NCBI RefSeq assembly: GCF_029309835.1
Contig: NZ_JARJHL010000016.1
Coordinates: 62,001-126,000 of the forward strand
Origin: Paracoccus sp. DMF-8
GTDB lineage: Bacteria; Pseudomonadota; Alphaproteobacteria; Rhodobacterales; Rhodobacteraceae
Reading direction: 5' to 3'
Length of the DNA stretch: 64,000 bases
Part shown: positions 55,181 through 64,000 of the stretch, piece by piece
Position numbering within the stretch: position 1 is the first letter of the stretch
Layout: each line of letters opens with the position of its first letter
Translations under genes and position numbers: made by a program
The notes under the pieces: generated by a model
What the model saw: the letters and a program-made list of their open reading frames with translations, nothing else
Told to the model about the DNA's origin: nothing
The model's database searches: none

Positions 55181-56503
55181 ATGTTGAGGTTGCCCCTGAT
55201 CGCTCTGCTGGCGGGAACCGTTGCCCTTGCAGGGTGCGGAGACCGGGAAAAAAGGCTGCCCGGCGAACGGCTTGACCCGCGCGCGATCCTGTCGCCCGAT
55301 GGTCCGACGGTCGTCGGCAGCGAAGGGCCGACCACATCCGCGCTGTCCCTGCCGGAGGTGCGCGGCAATGCTGAATGGCCGCAGCGCGGCGGAAACGCCC
55401 AGCATTACGGCGGCAATGTCGCGATCGGCGGCGGCACCTCGACGATCTGGGCCAGCAATATCGGTCAGGGCAGCGGGCTGCGTCACCGCATCACCGCCGA
55501 TCCCGTTGTCGGGGGCGGTCTGGTCTATACGCTGGACAGCCGCGCGCAGGTCGCCGCGACGACGACCGGCGGCGCGACCGCATGGGTCCGCGATCTGCGT
55601 CCGGGCGGCGAGGTCGGCGACAGCGTGTCCGGCGGGGGCGTCGCCTATGAGGGCGGGCGCGTCTATGTGACGACGGGATATGGCGAGCTGGTCGCGCTGG
55701 ATGCGCGTTCGGGCGCCGTGCTGTGGCGGCAACGGGTCAATGCGACGATCTCGGGGGCGCCGGTGGTGGATGGCGGCAGCGTCTATGTGATGGGCCGCAA
55801 TGCGACGGGCTGGGCGATCCGGGCCTCTGACGGCAAGGTCGAATGGCAGGTCGGCGGCACCCCCGCCGTGGCCGGGGTGATGGGCGCCGTGTCGCCTGCC
55901 GTATCGGGCAATACGGTGGTCTTTCCCTATGCCTCGGGGCAGTTGCTGGCGGCGGACCGGCGGACGGGCGAACAACTGTGGTCGGCGCAGGTCGGCGGTT
56001 CTCGCATCGGCCGCGCGGTCGGACTGTTGCGCGACATGGGCGGCGATCCGGTGATCGTCGGCAGCCGCGTCTATGCCGGCACGACCTCGGGGCGGACGGC
56101 GGCCTTCGACATGGCCACGGGCCTTCAGGAATGGGATGCCCGCCAGGGCGCGGCGAACCCGGTCGTCCCGGCGGGGAATGCGGTTTTCGCGATCAACGAT
56201 CAGGCCCAGCTTGTGCGGATGGATGCGGCGAATGGCGCGACGGTCTGGACCGTCAGCCTGCCCGAATACACCGACGCCCGGGTCAAGAAACAGGACCGCG
56301 TCCACGCCCATTTCGGCCCGGTGCTGGCGGGCAACCGGCTGTATGTCGCATCCAGCGACGGGGTGCTGCGGGTCTATGATCCGGCCTCGGGCAATCTGGT
56401 CGGGCAGGGCGCCATTCCGGGCGGTGCCGCCGCCGCGCCCGCCGTTGCCGGGCAGACGCTGTATGTGGTGACCCGCGACGGTCAGCTTGTGGCCTACCGA
56501 TGA
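55181..56503 (+). CDS. bamB: BamB-like PQQ-repeat outer-membrane assembly lipoprotein
   Basis: 440 residues. Lipoprotein signal [19 protein letters not shown] (lipobox LAGC). Beta-propeller with PQQ-like blades: [83 protein letters not shown]. It acts in the BAM complex. ATG 55181 is used; GTG 55178 is adjacent. It overlaps der by ATGA, matching the conserved yfgM-bamB-der order. Confidence 0.87.
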   Translation: MLRLPLIALLAGTVALAGCGDREKRLPGERLDPRAILSPDGPTVVGSEGPTTSALSLPEVRGNAEWPQRGGNAQHYGGNVAIGGGTSTIWASNIGQGSGLRHRITADPVVGGGLVYTLDSRAQVAATTTGGATAWVRDLRPGGEVGDSVSGGGVAYEGGRVYVTTGYGELVALDARSGAVLWRQRVNATISGAPVVDGGSVYVMGRNATGWAIRASDGKVEWQVGGTPAVAGVMGAVSPAVSGNTVVFPYASGQLLAADRRTGEQLWSAQVGGSRIGRAVGLLRDMGGDPVIVGSRVYAGTTSGRTAAFDMATGLQEWDARQGAANPVVPAGNAVFAINDQAQLVRMDAANGATVWTVSLPEYTDARVKKQDRVHAHFGPVLAGNRLYVASSDGVLRVYDPASGNLVGQGAIPGGAAAAPAVAGQTLYVVTRDGQLVAYR

Positions 56504-57969
56504 GCTTTACCCTTGCCATTGTCGGCCGCCCCAATGTCGGTAAATCGACGCTGTTCAACCGCCTTGTCGGCAAGCGTCTCGCGCTGGTCGACGACCAGCC
56601 CGGCGTGACCCGCGACCTGCGCGAAGGGCAGGGCAAGCTGGGTGATCTGCGTTTCATCGTGGTCGATTCCGCCGGTCTGGAAATGGCCGATGACGACAGC
56701 CTGCAGGGCCGGATGCGGCGCCTGACCGAACGCGCCGTTGACGAGGCCGATATCTGCCTGTTCGTCATCGACGCCCGCGTCGGCCTGACCGCCGCCGATG
56801 AATATTTCGCGGAAATCCTGCGCCGCCGCGCCCGGCACGTCATCCTTGCCGCCAACAAGGCCGAAGGCCGCGCGGGCGAGGCCGGCGCGATGGAGGCCTA
56901 TTCGCTTGGGCTGGGCGAACCGCTGCGCATCTCTGCCGAACATGGCGAGGGGATGGACGATCTGTATCGCGCCCTGCTGCCGCTGGCCGAGGAATTCGAG
57001 GCCGCGAATGTTCAGCAGCAGCCTGAAACCGATGTCGATATCGACGAGGATGCGGATGAGGTCCCCGATTGGGAACCGACCGCCGAAAAGCCCCTGCAAA
57101 TCGCGGTCATCGGTCGCCCGAATGCCGGGAAATCGACCCTGATCAACAAGATTCTGGGCGAAGACCGCCTGCTGACCGGCCCCGAGGCCGGGATCACCCG
57201 CGATTCGATCAGCGTCGCCACGAATTTCATGGGCACCCCGATCCGGGTTTTCGATACCGCCGGGATGCGCAAGAAGGCGCGGGTGACGGACAAGGTTGAA
57301 AAGCTGTCGGTGGCCGACGGGTTGCGCGCCGTGCGCTTTGCCGAGGTCGTCGTGGTGCTGCTGGACGTGGATATCCCCTTTGAACAGCAGGATCTGCGCA
57401 TCGCCGATTTCGCCGAAACCGAAGGCCGCGCCGTGGTCGTTGCCGCGAACAAATGGGATCTGGAAGAGGACAAGCCCGCCAAGCTCAAGGAATTGCGCGA
57501 GGCGTTCGAACGCCTGTTGCCACAGTTGAAAGGCGCGCCTCTGGTCACGGTTTCGGCCAAGACCGGCAAGGGGCTGGACCGGCTGCATCACGCCATCCTG
57601 AAAGCCCATGAGGTCTGGAACCGCCGCATCACCACCGCGCGTCTGAACCAGTGGCTGGGCGCGATGACCGAGGCGCATCCGCCGCCCGCGCCGGGCGGCC
57701 GCCGCATCCGCCTGCGCTACATGACGCAGGTCAAGACCCGGCCGCCTGCCTTCGTCGTCATGGCGACCCATACCGACAAGCTGCCCGACAGCTATGCGCG
57801 CTATCTTGTCAATGGTTTGCGGCAGGACTTTGACATGCCCGGCACGCCGATCCGGCTGACCTTCCGCGATCAGGGGACGAAAAACCCCTATCGGCACAAG
57901 GCCGACAAGATCAACCAGTCGGGCGCCCTGTCGAAACACAAGAACCGCCAGAAGCCCAAAGGCAGCTAG
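56500..57969 (+). CDS. der: Ribosome biogenesis GTPase Der (EngA)
   Basis: 489 residues with two GTPase domains in tandem: G1 [14 protein letters not shown] and later [15 protein letters not shown]3 DSAGLE and DTAGMR, G4 NKAE and NKWD. The C-terminal KH-like domain includes RIRLRYMTQ. The first domain has NKAE where NKxD is usual, a substitution seen in some alphaproteobacterial Der. It assists 50S maturation. Confidence 0.96.
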   Translation: MSFTLAIVGRPNVGKSTLFNRLVGKRLALVDDQPGVTRDLREGQGKLGDLRFIVVDSAGLEMADDDSLQGRMRRLTERAVDEADICLFVIDARVGLTAADEYFAEILRRRARHVILAANKAEGRAGEAGAMEAYSLGLGEPLRISAEHGEGMDDLYRALLPLAEEFEAANVQQQPETDVDIDEDADEVPDWEPTAEKPLQIAVIGRPNAGKSTLINKILGEDRLLTGPEAGITRDSISVATNFMGTPIRVFDTAGMRKKARVTDKVEKLSVADGLRAVRFAEVVVVLLDVDIPFEQQDLRIADFAETEGRAVVVAANKWDLEEDKPAKLKELREAFERLLPQLKGAPLVTVSAKTGKGLDRLHHAILKAHEVWNRRITTARLNQWLGAMTEAHPPPAPGGRRIRLRYMTQVKTRPPAFVVMATHTDKLPDSYARYLVNGLRQDFDMPGTPIRLTFRDQGTKNPYRHKADKINQSGALSKHKNRQKPKGS

Positions 57970-58805
57970 GTCGTGACCCTGACCAGCGCGACGCCCACCA
58001 CCGTCATGGCGATGGCGGTGGCCGTCGCGATGGTGACATTGCCCGACATCATGGCGATGGCGATGCCCAAAAGCCCCCAGTTCACCGTCAGGCTATAGGC
58101 AAAGGGCGCGCCGATCTGCAACTGGAACCAGACCGTCAGCACGGCGCAGATCAGCAGGGCGATCAGCGTCGACATGGTCTGCGACATGCCCAGTTCCGCA
58201 TCCAGCAGCGCGCCAAAGCTCATGCACAGGACCAGCGTCGCCCATCCCGCCATCATGCCAAGCGAGGTGCTGGCCGACAGGTCGCGTCCGCGCGGCTGGC
58301 GCAACCGGCGCAGGCGCAATCCGGCGGCGCCCATCATCCCGGCAAACAGAAATGCCGCGACCACGAAACGCAGGATCGCCTTGTCCGGGGGCACCCAGGG
58401 CCAGATCGCGCCGGCGATCAGGCCGGTCATCAGGGCGGGGGACTCGCCGATCGCGATACGGTCCAGGACATGCGACCAGCGGCGGCGGTTTTTGCGCCCG
58501 TCCAGCAGCCGGTTCAGCAGGCCCGAGACGCGCAGCAGATAGCCAAAGGCAGCCAGCCAGACGCAGGTCAGCAGCAGGATCAGCACCGGCCCCTGGGGAT
58601 CGACGAACAGCATGCCGACCCCGCCGGGGATGGTCGTGACGCGTTCGGTGAGCAATTCACGATAGGGCTGCGCCGCGCCCAACCCGTCCAGCCGCGTGCC
58701 GGCGATACCCGACGAAGCGGGACCCGAGATCCGTGTGAAGATCAGGCCGCTGCCGACGAACAGGCCGGTGCACAGGGCAAGCAGGGTGATCGCAAGACGG
58801 CGCAT
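57966..58805 (-). CDS. Polytopic membrane protein of unknown function
   Basis: 279 residues from ATG 58805, with about seven helices. It contains a periplasmic stretch after helix 1 and a basic loop ([18 protein letters not shown]) between helices 2 and 3. No recognised family. It overlaps the der stop by a few bases on the opposite strand. Upstream in-frame starts would add a Pro/Arg-rich tail that looks non-coding. Confidence 0.6.
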   Translation of the reverse strand: MRRLAITLLALCTGLFVGSGLIFTRISGPASSGIAGTRLDGLGAAQPYRELLTERVTTIPGGVGMLFVDPQGPVLILLLTCVWLAAFGYLLRVSGLLNRLLDGRKNRRRWSHVLDRIAIGESPALMTGLIAGAIWPWVPPDKAILRFVVAAFLFAGMMGAAGLRLRRLRQPRGRDLSASTSLGMMAGWATLVLCMSFGALLDAELGMSQTMSTLIALLICAVLTVWFQLQIGAPFAYSLTVNWGLLGIAIAMMSGNVTIATATAIAMTVVGVALVRVTT

Positions 58806-58983
58806 ACCTTGCCAACGCAAGGCCCGGCGCGAAGTTTCCCGCCTGTCCTGCGATGACGATTTGTTGTCCGCGATGTCCCGGCCCGGCGGGGATGTGCGGG
58901 CCGGGGATGTGCAGGTCGGGGATCCGGGCCGGTCTGAACGCGGGGCCGGACGATGGGTCCGGCGGTCCTGTTCCGCCACGGGC

Positions 58984-60276
58984 TCAGATCAGGTCACCTT
59001 CGGCGGATAACCGGGTCTTGCCGCCCAGATAGGGGTGCAGCGCCTCGGGCAGTTGGACGGAACCGTCCGCCTGCTGGCCGTTTTCCAGCACGGCGATCAG
59101 TGCCCGCCCGACCGCCAGGCCTGAGCCGTTCAGCGTATGGACGAACTCCGGCTTGCCACCGCCTGCGGGGCGGTAGCGGGCATTCATCCGCCGCGCCTGA
59201 AAATCGCCGCAATAGCTGACGCTGGAAATTTCGCGGTATTTGTTCTGGCCGGGCAGCCAGACTTCCAGATCATGGGTGATGCGCGCGCCAAAACCCATGT
59301 CGCCGGTGCATAGCGCCATGGTGCGATAGGGCAGGCCAAGGCGTTCCAGCACGGTTTCGGCGCAGCGCGTCATGCGGGCATGTTCCGCCACGCCCGTTTC
59401 GGCATCGGTGATCGACACCATCTCGACCTTTTCGAACTGGTGCTGGCGCAGCATCCCGGCGGTGTCGCGGCCCGCGCTGCCCGCCTCTGACCGGAAACAC
59501 TGGCTATGCGCGGTCATGCGGCGGGGCAGGGTGGCGTGATCGACCAGATCGCCGTGAACGGTATTGGTCAGCGTCACTTCCGAGGTCGGGATCAGCCACC
59601 AGCCTTCGCGGGTCTGATAGCTGTCTTCGCCGAACTTCGGCAGTTGGCCGGTGCCTTCCATCATGTCCGACAGGACCAGAACCGGGGCCCAGGTTTCGGT
59701 CAGCCCGTGTTCGGTGATGTGCAGATCCAGCATGAACTGCGCCAGCGCGCGGTGGATGCGCGCCACGCCGCCGCGCAGCAGCACGAAACGCGCGCCCGAC
59801 AGTTTCGCGGCGGTTTCAAAATCCATGCCGGGCTTGACGCCCGCGATGTCGAAATGTTCGCGCGGCGCAAAATCCAGTTCGCGCGGCGTGCCCCAACGGC
59901 GGATTTCGACATTGTCGTCTTCGTCCTTGCCGACGGGCACGGTTTCCAGCGGCAGGTTCGGAATGCCCATCAGCATGTCGCGCAACTGCACGTCCAGCGC
60001 GCCCGCATCGGCCTGCAGGGTCGCGGCCTGATCCTTTTTCGCCGCGACCAGCGCGCGCAGGCGTTCGAATTCGGCATCGTCGCCGCGCCCCTTGGCGGTG
60101 CCGGCTTCCTTGCTGGCCTTGTTCTGTTCGGCCTGCAATTCTTCGGCCGCGGCGATTTTCGCGCGGCGGGCGCTGTCCAGCGACAGGATGGCCGACGACA
60201 CAGGTTCCAGCCCGCGACGCCCCAGCAGGGCGTCGAACGCGGCGGGGTTTTCGCGGATGGCGCGGATGTCATGCAT
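58984..60276 (-). CDS. serS: Seryl-tRNA synthetase
   Basis: 430 residues. The N-terminal antiparallel coiled coil (about 25-105, [20 protein letters not shown]) binds the tRNA long arm. Class II motifs: motif 2 [27 protein letters not shown] and motif 3 [21 protein letters not shown] 60276 gives the canonical start [15 protein letters not shown]. Complete and of normal length. Confidence 0.97.
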   Translation of the reverse strand: MHDIRAIRENPAAFDALLGRRGLEPVSSAILSLDSARRAKIAAAEELQAEQNKASKEAGTAKGRGDDAEFERLRALVAAKKDQAATLQADAGALDVQLRDMLMGIPNLPLETVPVGKDEDDNVEIRRWGTPRELDFAPREHFDIAGVKPGMDFETAAKLSGARFVLLRGGVARIHRALAQFMLDLHITEHGLTETWAPVLVLSDMMEGTGQLPKFGEDSYQTREGWWLIPTSEVTLTNTVHGDLVDHATLPRRMTAHSQCFRSEAGSAGRDTAGMLRQHQFEKVEMVSITDAETGVAEHARMTRCAETVLERLGLPYRTMALCTGDMGFGARITHDLEVWLPGQNKYREISSVSYCGDFQARRMNARYRPAGGGKPEFVHTLNGSGLAVGRALIAVLENGQQADGSVQLPEALHPYLGGKTRLSAEGDLI

Positions 60277-60405
60277 GGCGTCTGTCCTCTTTCCTGACGT
60301 TCCTGTCGGCCCCGGCCTTTCGCCGTGGGTGCCGATTGCCTTAGCGCAAGGGCGCCCCGGAGAAAAGCCGTAGCCCGAAACGGGTTGAGAAATCATGAAC
60401 CGCCG

Positions 60406-60828
60406 CTATTTCGCGGCGACACCCGTTTCCTGCATGATCCGCGACAGCATCGGGTAAAAGCGGTCGGCCCCCGGATAGCCCAGAATGCGCGACACCTCGA
60501 CCCCGTCGCGCAGCAGGATGAAGGTCGGCGTCAGATAGGGCGCGGTGCCAAGCGCCAGCCCGTCAGGCCAGGGGCCGTCGATGTCGATGGCGACCAGCGG
60601 CGCCTGCCGCCCCTGCGCCGAGGCGCCGTAACCCGGCGCGATGTCCCGGCGAAAGGCGGCGCAATGGATGCAGCCCTGACGTTCCACCATCAGCAGCTTG
60701 ACGCCCTTTTCCACGGCCTGCTGGCTGGTCGCGGCCTGCGCCGATTGCCCCCGGATCAGGGGCAGCATGTCCATCACCAGAATCAGGGCCGCCGCCAGGG
60801 TGAATGCGATGCGCAGGGGGGAAAACAT
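60406..60828 (-). CDS. Thioredoxin-fold exported protein (SoxW/regulatory type)
   Basis: 140 residues. Signal or anchor helix (about 5-25), then a thioredoxin fold with [10 protein letters not shown] (C-x-x-C, Cys-Ile-His-Cys) and cis-Pro segment LTPTFILL. It resembles thioredoxins linked to sulfur oxidation or cytochrome maturation; periplasmic. ATG 60828 is preferred over an upstream TTG or ATG that would add 19 polar residues. Confidence 0.78.
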   Translation of the reverse strand: MFSPLRIAFTLAAALILVMDMLPLIRGQSAQAATSQQAVEKGVKLLMVERQGCIHCAAFRRDIAPGYGASAQGRQAPLVAIDIDGPWPDGLALGTAPYLTPTFILLRDGVEVSRILGYPGADRFYPMLSRIMQETGVAAK

Positions 60829-60960
60829 GATGTGCCTTTCACAGACCTTGCGCCTTGGGATACGCCCGCCGTTCGTCTGCGACAACTGGTGGATGGTTTA
60901 CATGTTCGTGTGCGGTCAATATCCACGCATGAACGGGTTGAGGATGCGGGACGTGACGAC

Positions 60961-61956
60961 ATGACGGGTTACCTGGACGAATTGACCGAGCCGCTGGTCG
61001 CAGGCAACCGCCGGGCGTTGTCCCGCGCGATCACGCTGATCGAAAGCAGCCGCGCCGATCACCGTGACCGCGCCGTGCGTCTGCTGGGCGAACTGCCGCC
61101 GCGTCAGGCGCTGCGCATCGGTCTGTCGGGCACGCCGGGCGTCGGCAAATCCACCTTTATCGAGGCGTTCGGCAAGCTGCTGACCGGGCGCGGCCTGAAG
61201 GTCGCGGTGCTGGCGGTCGATCCGTCCTCGACCCGCTCGGGCGGGTCGATTCTGGGCGACAAGACCCGGATGGAAACGCTGTCGCGCGACCCCAATGCCT
61301 TTATCCGCCCCTCGCCCTCGCAGGCGCAACTGGGCGGCGTCGCCCGCCGCACGCGCGAGGCGATCCGGCTGTGCGAGGCCGCCGGTTTCGACGTCATCCT
61401 GATTGAAACCGTGGGCGTCGGCCAGTCGGAAACGCTGGTTGCCGATATGTCCGACCTGTTCATCCTGCTGCTGGCCCCGGCGGGCGGCGACGAATTGCAG
61501 GGCGTCAAGCGCGGCATCATGGAAATCGCCGACATCATTCTGGTGAACAAGGCGGATGGCGAATTGCTGTCCACCGCCCGGCGCACGGTGGCCGATTATT
61601 CCGGCGCGCTGCGGCTGATGCGCAAGCGCCCGAACGACCCCGAGGGCTTCCCCAAAGCCCTGCCGGTTTCGGCCTATGTCGGCGACGGTCTGGAAAAAGC
61701 CTGGGAGAACATGGAATATCTGGCCGAATGGCGGCGCGAGCAGGGGCATTTCGACGGGCGCCGTGCCGAACAGGCGCGCGGGGCCTTTCTGGCGGAGTTG
61801 CGCGCCGGGCTGCTGGCGCGGCTGGAGGCGCCGGAGGTTCAGCGCCGGATGCGCGCGGCGGGCGATGCCGTTTCGCGCGGCGAGGTTGCGCCGGAAACCG
61901 CAGCAGTGCAGATGCTGGACTGGCTTTCCACATATCCGGCGCAAGATCCGGCGTGA
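60961..61956 (+). CDS. meaB: Methylmalonyl-CoA mutase-associated GTPase MeaB
   Basis: 331 residues. G1 [18 protein letters not shown], base-switch region [30 protein letters not shown] (G3), LVNKADG (G4). A C-terminal helical dimerisation arm is present. It protects and reloads adenosylcobalamin-dependent mutases. The mutase itself is not in the window. ATG 60961 starts the conserved [20 protein letters not shown]. Confidence 0.94.
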   Translation: MTGYLDELTEPLVAGNRRALSRAITLIESSRADHRDRAVRLLGELPPRQALRIGLSGTPGVGKSTFIEAFGKLLTGRGLKVAVLAVDPSSTRSGGSILGDKTRMETLSRDPNAFIRPSPSQAQLGGVARRTREAIRLCEAAGFDVILIETVGVGQSETLVADMSDLFILLLAPAGGDELQGVKRGIMEIADIILVNKADGELLSTARRTVADYSGALRLMRKRPNDPEGFPKALPVSAYVGDGLEKAWENMEYLAEWRREQGHFDGRRAEQARGAFLAELRAGLLARLEAPEVQRRMRAAGDAVSRGEVAPETAAVQMLDWLSTYPAQDPA

Positions 61957-61986
61957 CAGGCCCGCATATTGCCCTAAGCTGGCGAT

Positions 61987-62634
61987 ATGGATCAAAACGC
62001 GAACACCTATCAGCCCTCGCTGTTGGCCGAGCCGCCCTTGCAGATCTGGCCCGACAGCGCGCAGGATTTTCAGGCGGGCTTTGCCGCGCATTTTGGCCAT
62101 CCGCCGATCGAACCGGGCGGGCAGGCTGAACTGGTCGCGGGCTTTTTGTCCGGCCCGCTTGGCGGCATGGTTGCGGTGACGGATCACGACAGGCTGCATC
62201 TGCTGGAATTCGCCGGGCGGCGGGCGCTTCGGACGGAAATGCGCCGTCTGTCCGCCATGGTGCGGGGCCGGATCGGCATTGGCCGGACCGCGGTGACCGA
62301 CCTGCTGGAGCGCGCGTTATCGGATTATTTCACCGGGAAAAGCGCCGATTTCACCGTGCCGCTGGCGATGCATGGCACGCCCTTTCAGCGGCAGGTCTGG
62401 CAGGCGTTGCTGGATATCCCGGCCGGTCGGGTGTGCAGCTATGGTGATATCGCCAGCCGTATCGGGCGCCCGACGGCCACGCGCGCCGTGGCCCGCGCGA
62501 ACGGGGCGAATCAGATCGCGGTGCTGATTCTCTGCCACCGCGTCATCGGCGCGGACGGGTCGCTGACGGGCTATGGCGGCGGGCTGTGGCGCAAGCAGGA
62601 ACTGCTGCGGATCGAGGCGTGCTATGGCGGGTAA
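61987..62634 (+). CDS. Methylated-DNA--protein-cysteine methyltransferase, Ogt/Ada-C type
   Basis: 215 residues. The N-terminal RNase H-like domain (about 45-125) is followed by the DNA-binding domain FQRQVWQALLDIPAGRVCSYGDIA, ARAVARANGANQIA, then ILCHRVIG with Cys183 as acceptor. The canonical motif is PCHR(V/I); here Leu replaces Pro. The downstream GYGGGLWRK matches. It repairs O6-alkylguanine by irreversible transfer to Cys183. The substitution may affect activity but the Cys-His is kept. Confidence 0.85.
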   Translation: MDQNANTYQPSLLAEPPLQIWPDSAQDFQAGFAAHFGHPPIEPGGQAELVAGFLSGPLGGMVAVTDHDRLHLLEFAGRRALRTEMRRLSAMVRGRIGIGRTAVTDLLERALSDYFTGKSADFTVPLAMHGTPFQRQVWQALLDIPAGRVCSYGDIASRIGRPTATRAVARANGANQIAVLILCHRVIGADGSLTGYGGGLWRKQELLRIEACYGG

Positions 62635-63023
62635 ATTCCGGGCAGTTTCCGCAAGCCGTATCCGGCAAGGGCCGCGCAATATCCGGGATCCGCTGTGACG
62701 CGCGGGGGGACTGTCGATCCGGGCATCCATGCCGAGAAACGTCATGAAATCGCCATCCGCACCCGATATTCAGACCAGCGGGATGGGGGCCCTTGCTGGT
62801 CTGGGCGTGGCGCGGATATGGTGCCGCCCGTTCCCATGGTGCAGCGGGCAGGTCGTTTCACGGGCGAAACCGGCGTTGGATCGGTGTGACATACCCGAAA
62901 AGGCTTGACGCGCACGGCGGAAATCCGTATTTCCCCGCAGACGGAATTCCGGGCGCTGCCTCGCGGCGCCCTTTCATATTGCGGGCCGCCGCCCGTGCAG
63001 AATCGAAACGAAGGAACACGAAC
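62635..63023. other. Intergenic region before rpmB
   Basis: About 390 bases without a convincing gene; it contains the rpmB promoter (62905-62933) and a long leader. Confidence 0.5.
62905..62933 (+). promoter_or_regulatory. Probable sigma-70 promoter of rpmB
   Basis: TTGACG (62905-62910), 17-base spacer, TATTTC (62928-62933), about 90 bases upstream of the rpmB start. Confidence 0.6.
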
Positions 63024-63299
63024 ATGTCGCGCGTTTGCGAACTGACCGGCAAAGGCCCGATGACCGGGAACAATGTCAGCCACGCCAATAACAAGACCCG
63101 CCGCCGCTTTCTGCCGAACCTGAACGAGGTTTCGCTGGCGTCGGAAAAGCTGGGCCGTAGCTATTCACTGCGGATTTCGGCTGCGGCGCTGCGCTCGGTC
63201 GATCACCGTGGCGGTCTGGATGCCTATCTGGCCAAAGCCAAGGACGCCGAACTGTCGGACCGCGCGCTGAAAATCAAGCGCGAGCTGTCGAAAGCCTGA
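63024..63299 (+). CDS. rpmB: 50S ribosomal protein L28
   Basis: 91 residues: [56 protein letters not shown]. The length fits alphaproteobacterial L28. It lacks the paired Cys of zinc-type L28, since only one Cys is present. ATG 63024 follows AAGGAACACG. Confidence 0.97.
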   Translation: MSRVCELTGKGPMTGNNVSHANNKTRRRFLPNLNEVSLASEKLGRSYSLRISAAALRSVDHRGGLDAYLAKAKDAELSDRALKIKRELSKA

Positions 63300-63365
63300 T
63301 TCGCCGCAGCCGTTCCCGCGCCGCCTGCGGCGCGGAGATTGGTTGGCTGGTGACGTGATGGATGA

Positions 63366-63388
63366 CCCCGCTGGTTCAGCGGGGTTTT
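63366..63388 (+). terminator. Rho-independent terminator after rpmB
   Basis: CCCCGCT-GGTTC-AGCGGGG followed by TTTT. Confidence 0.85.
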
Positions 63389-63441
63389 GCCATATCTGCG
63401 GGCTGGTTGCGGGCCGGGGATTGGATATCGTGGCTTGGATA

Positions 63442-64000
63442 TCAGGGGTTGGACCCCGCCTGCGCGATCCGGGCCAGCAGTTCGGCCGTTTTCGGGCCAA
63501 GATCGCTTTCGACGACCAGCCGCACGCCCTCGGGCGACAGATGGGTGTGATCCTTTTGCAGGAAACGCGGCCATTCGGATTCGGGGAATTGCCACAACGG
63601 GCCATAAAGGTCGGGCAGCAGCAGCACCTGATGGCGTTCGGCCAGACGCGCCCACATGGCGATGACATCTTCGCGCGCGGCCTGCATGGCGCGCTGCGGC
63701 GGGACGATGCCGACCAGCAGGACCGGGCGGTTGCCGCGTTTGGCGCGGATGATGATCGAATCGAGGTTCTTTTCGGTATCGCTCAGCGCCAGCCCGGCCA
63801 GAAAATCATTGCCGCCCAGTTCGACGATCACCGCATCCGCGCCGTGGCGCAGCGCCCAGTGGATGCGCACGCGCCCGCCGAATGTGGTGTCGCCGGACAG
63901 GCCCTGATTCACCATGACGGCGGGCAGGTCGCGCGTGTCGAGCCAGCCTTGCAGTTGCGCGACCAGCGCCTGTTCGGGGTCGAGGCCGTAGCCTTCGGTC
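63442..64000 (-). CDS. Arylesterase / SGNH hydrolase, TesA type (5' end outside window)
   Basis: 186 codons open to the window edge. It begins in block I of the SGNH family (…TEGYGLDPEQALVAQLQ, the residues after GDSL-T), then NQGLSGDTTFGG (block II Gly), VIVELGGNDFLAG (block III GxND), and DHTHLSPEGVRLV (block V Asp-x-x-His). The catalytic Ser lies just outside. A periplasmic or cytoplasmic thioesterase/arylesterase is expected. It converges with rpmB. Confidence 0.87.
   Translation of the reverse strand, partial: TEGYGLDPEQALVAQLQGWLDTRDLPAVMVNQGLSGDTTFGGRVRIHWALRHGADAVIVELGGNDFLAGLALSDTEKNLDSIIIRAKRGNRPVLLVGIVPPQRAMQAAREDVIAMWARLAERHQVLLLPDLYGPLWQFPESEWPRFLQKDHTHLSPEGVRLVVESDLGPKTAELLARIAQAGSNP

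Overview
This 64 kb window is GC-rich chromosomal DNA from an alphaproteobacterium of the Rhodobacterales, most likely Paracoccus or a close relative. That placement is inferred from the combination of ccmI-ruvX-DUF1289, a soxBDAG sarcosine oxidase operon, der after a BamB-like gene, a VC_2705-type symporter beside a DUF294 protein, and the codon bias. No rRNA, tRNA or CRISPR array was recognised.

Layout: 1-3.4 kb holds the end of an acetate-type symporter, a cNMP/CBS/nucleotidyltransferase signalling protein and a small membrane protein. 3.4-4.7 kb is a scar with a broken enterochelin esterase, the tail of an IS21 istB gene and an AT-rich stretch. 4.7-11.4 kb is transport: an APC permease, a Bcr/CflA exporter and a proVWX betaine/proline ABC system. 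11.6-15.4 kb carries unrecognised membrane and exported proteins. 15.9-21.4 kb is a heavily deleted prophage on the minus strand: an SGNH-lectin tail protein, small tail genes, a ParB-like/tail-tip fusion, a glutaredoxin, a GapR-like protein and a truncated Acb2/Tad1-like anti-CBASS relic. Two IS5-family elements sit back to back at its end.

23.2-37.1 kb is a catecholate siderophore locus of enterobactin type. EntC, isochorismatase and EntA make 2,3-dihydroxybenzoate. EntE loads it onto a free-standing aryl carrier protein, and the C-A-T-TE synthetase EntF condenses it with a residue predicted to be serine. An IroE-like esterase, a YncE-like propeller protein and a FecBCDE-type ABC importer handle the ferric complex. 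No TonB receptor or phosphopantetheinyl transferase lies in the window. Two similar candidate operators precede entE and entC.

37.5-64 kb is mainly housekeeping: a DmeR/RcnR-DmeF cobalt/nickel pair, a Mog/MoaB-like gene facing a P-loop kinase across a 15-bp minisatellite, a DnaJ-CbpM pair, a phosphoesterase, a phytase-like gene with broken frame, DUF1289-ruvX-ccmI, soxBDAG, sodB, a YfgM-like gene, bamB-like, der, serS, a thioredoxin, meaB, an alkyltransferase, rpmB and the start of an arylesterase.

A recurrent feature is the single-base frame break: eight otherwise convincing genes are interrupted, and each is restored by changing a short run by one base. This points to consensus sequence errors as much as to true pseudogenes, so those genes should be read as possibly intact.
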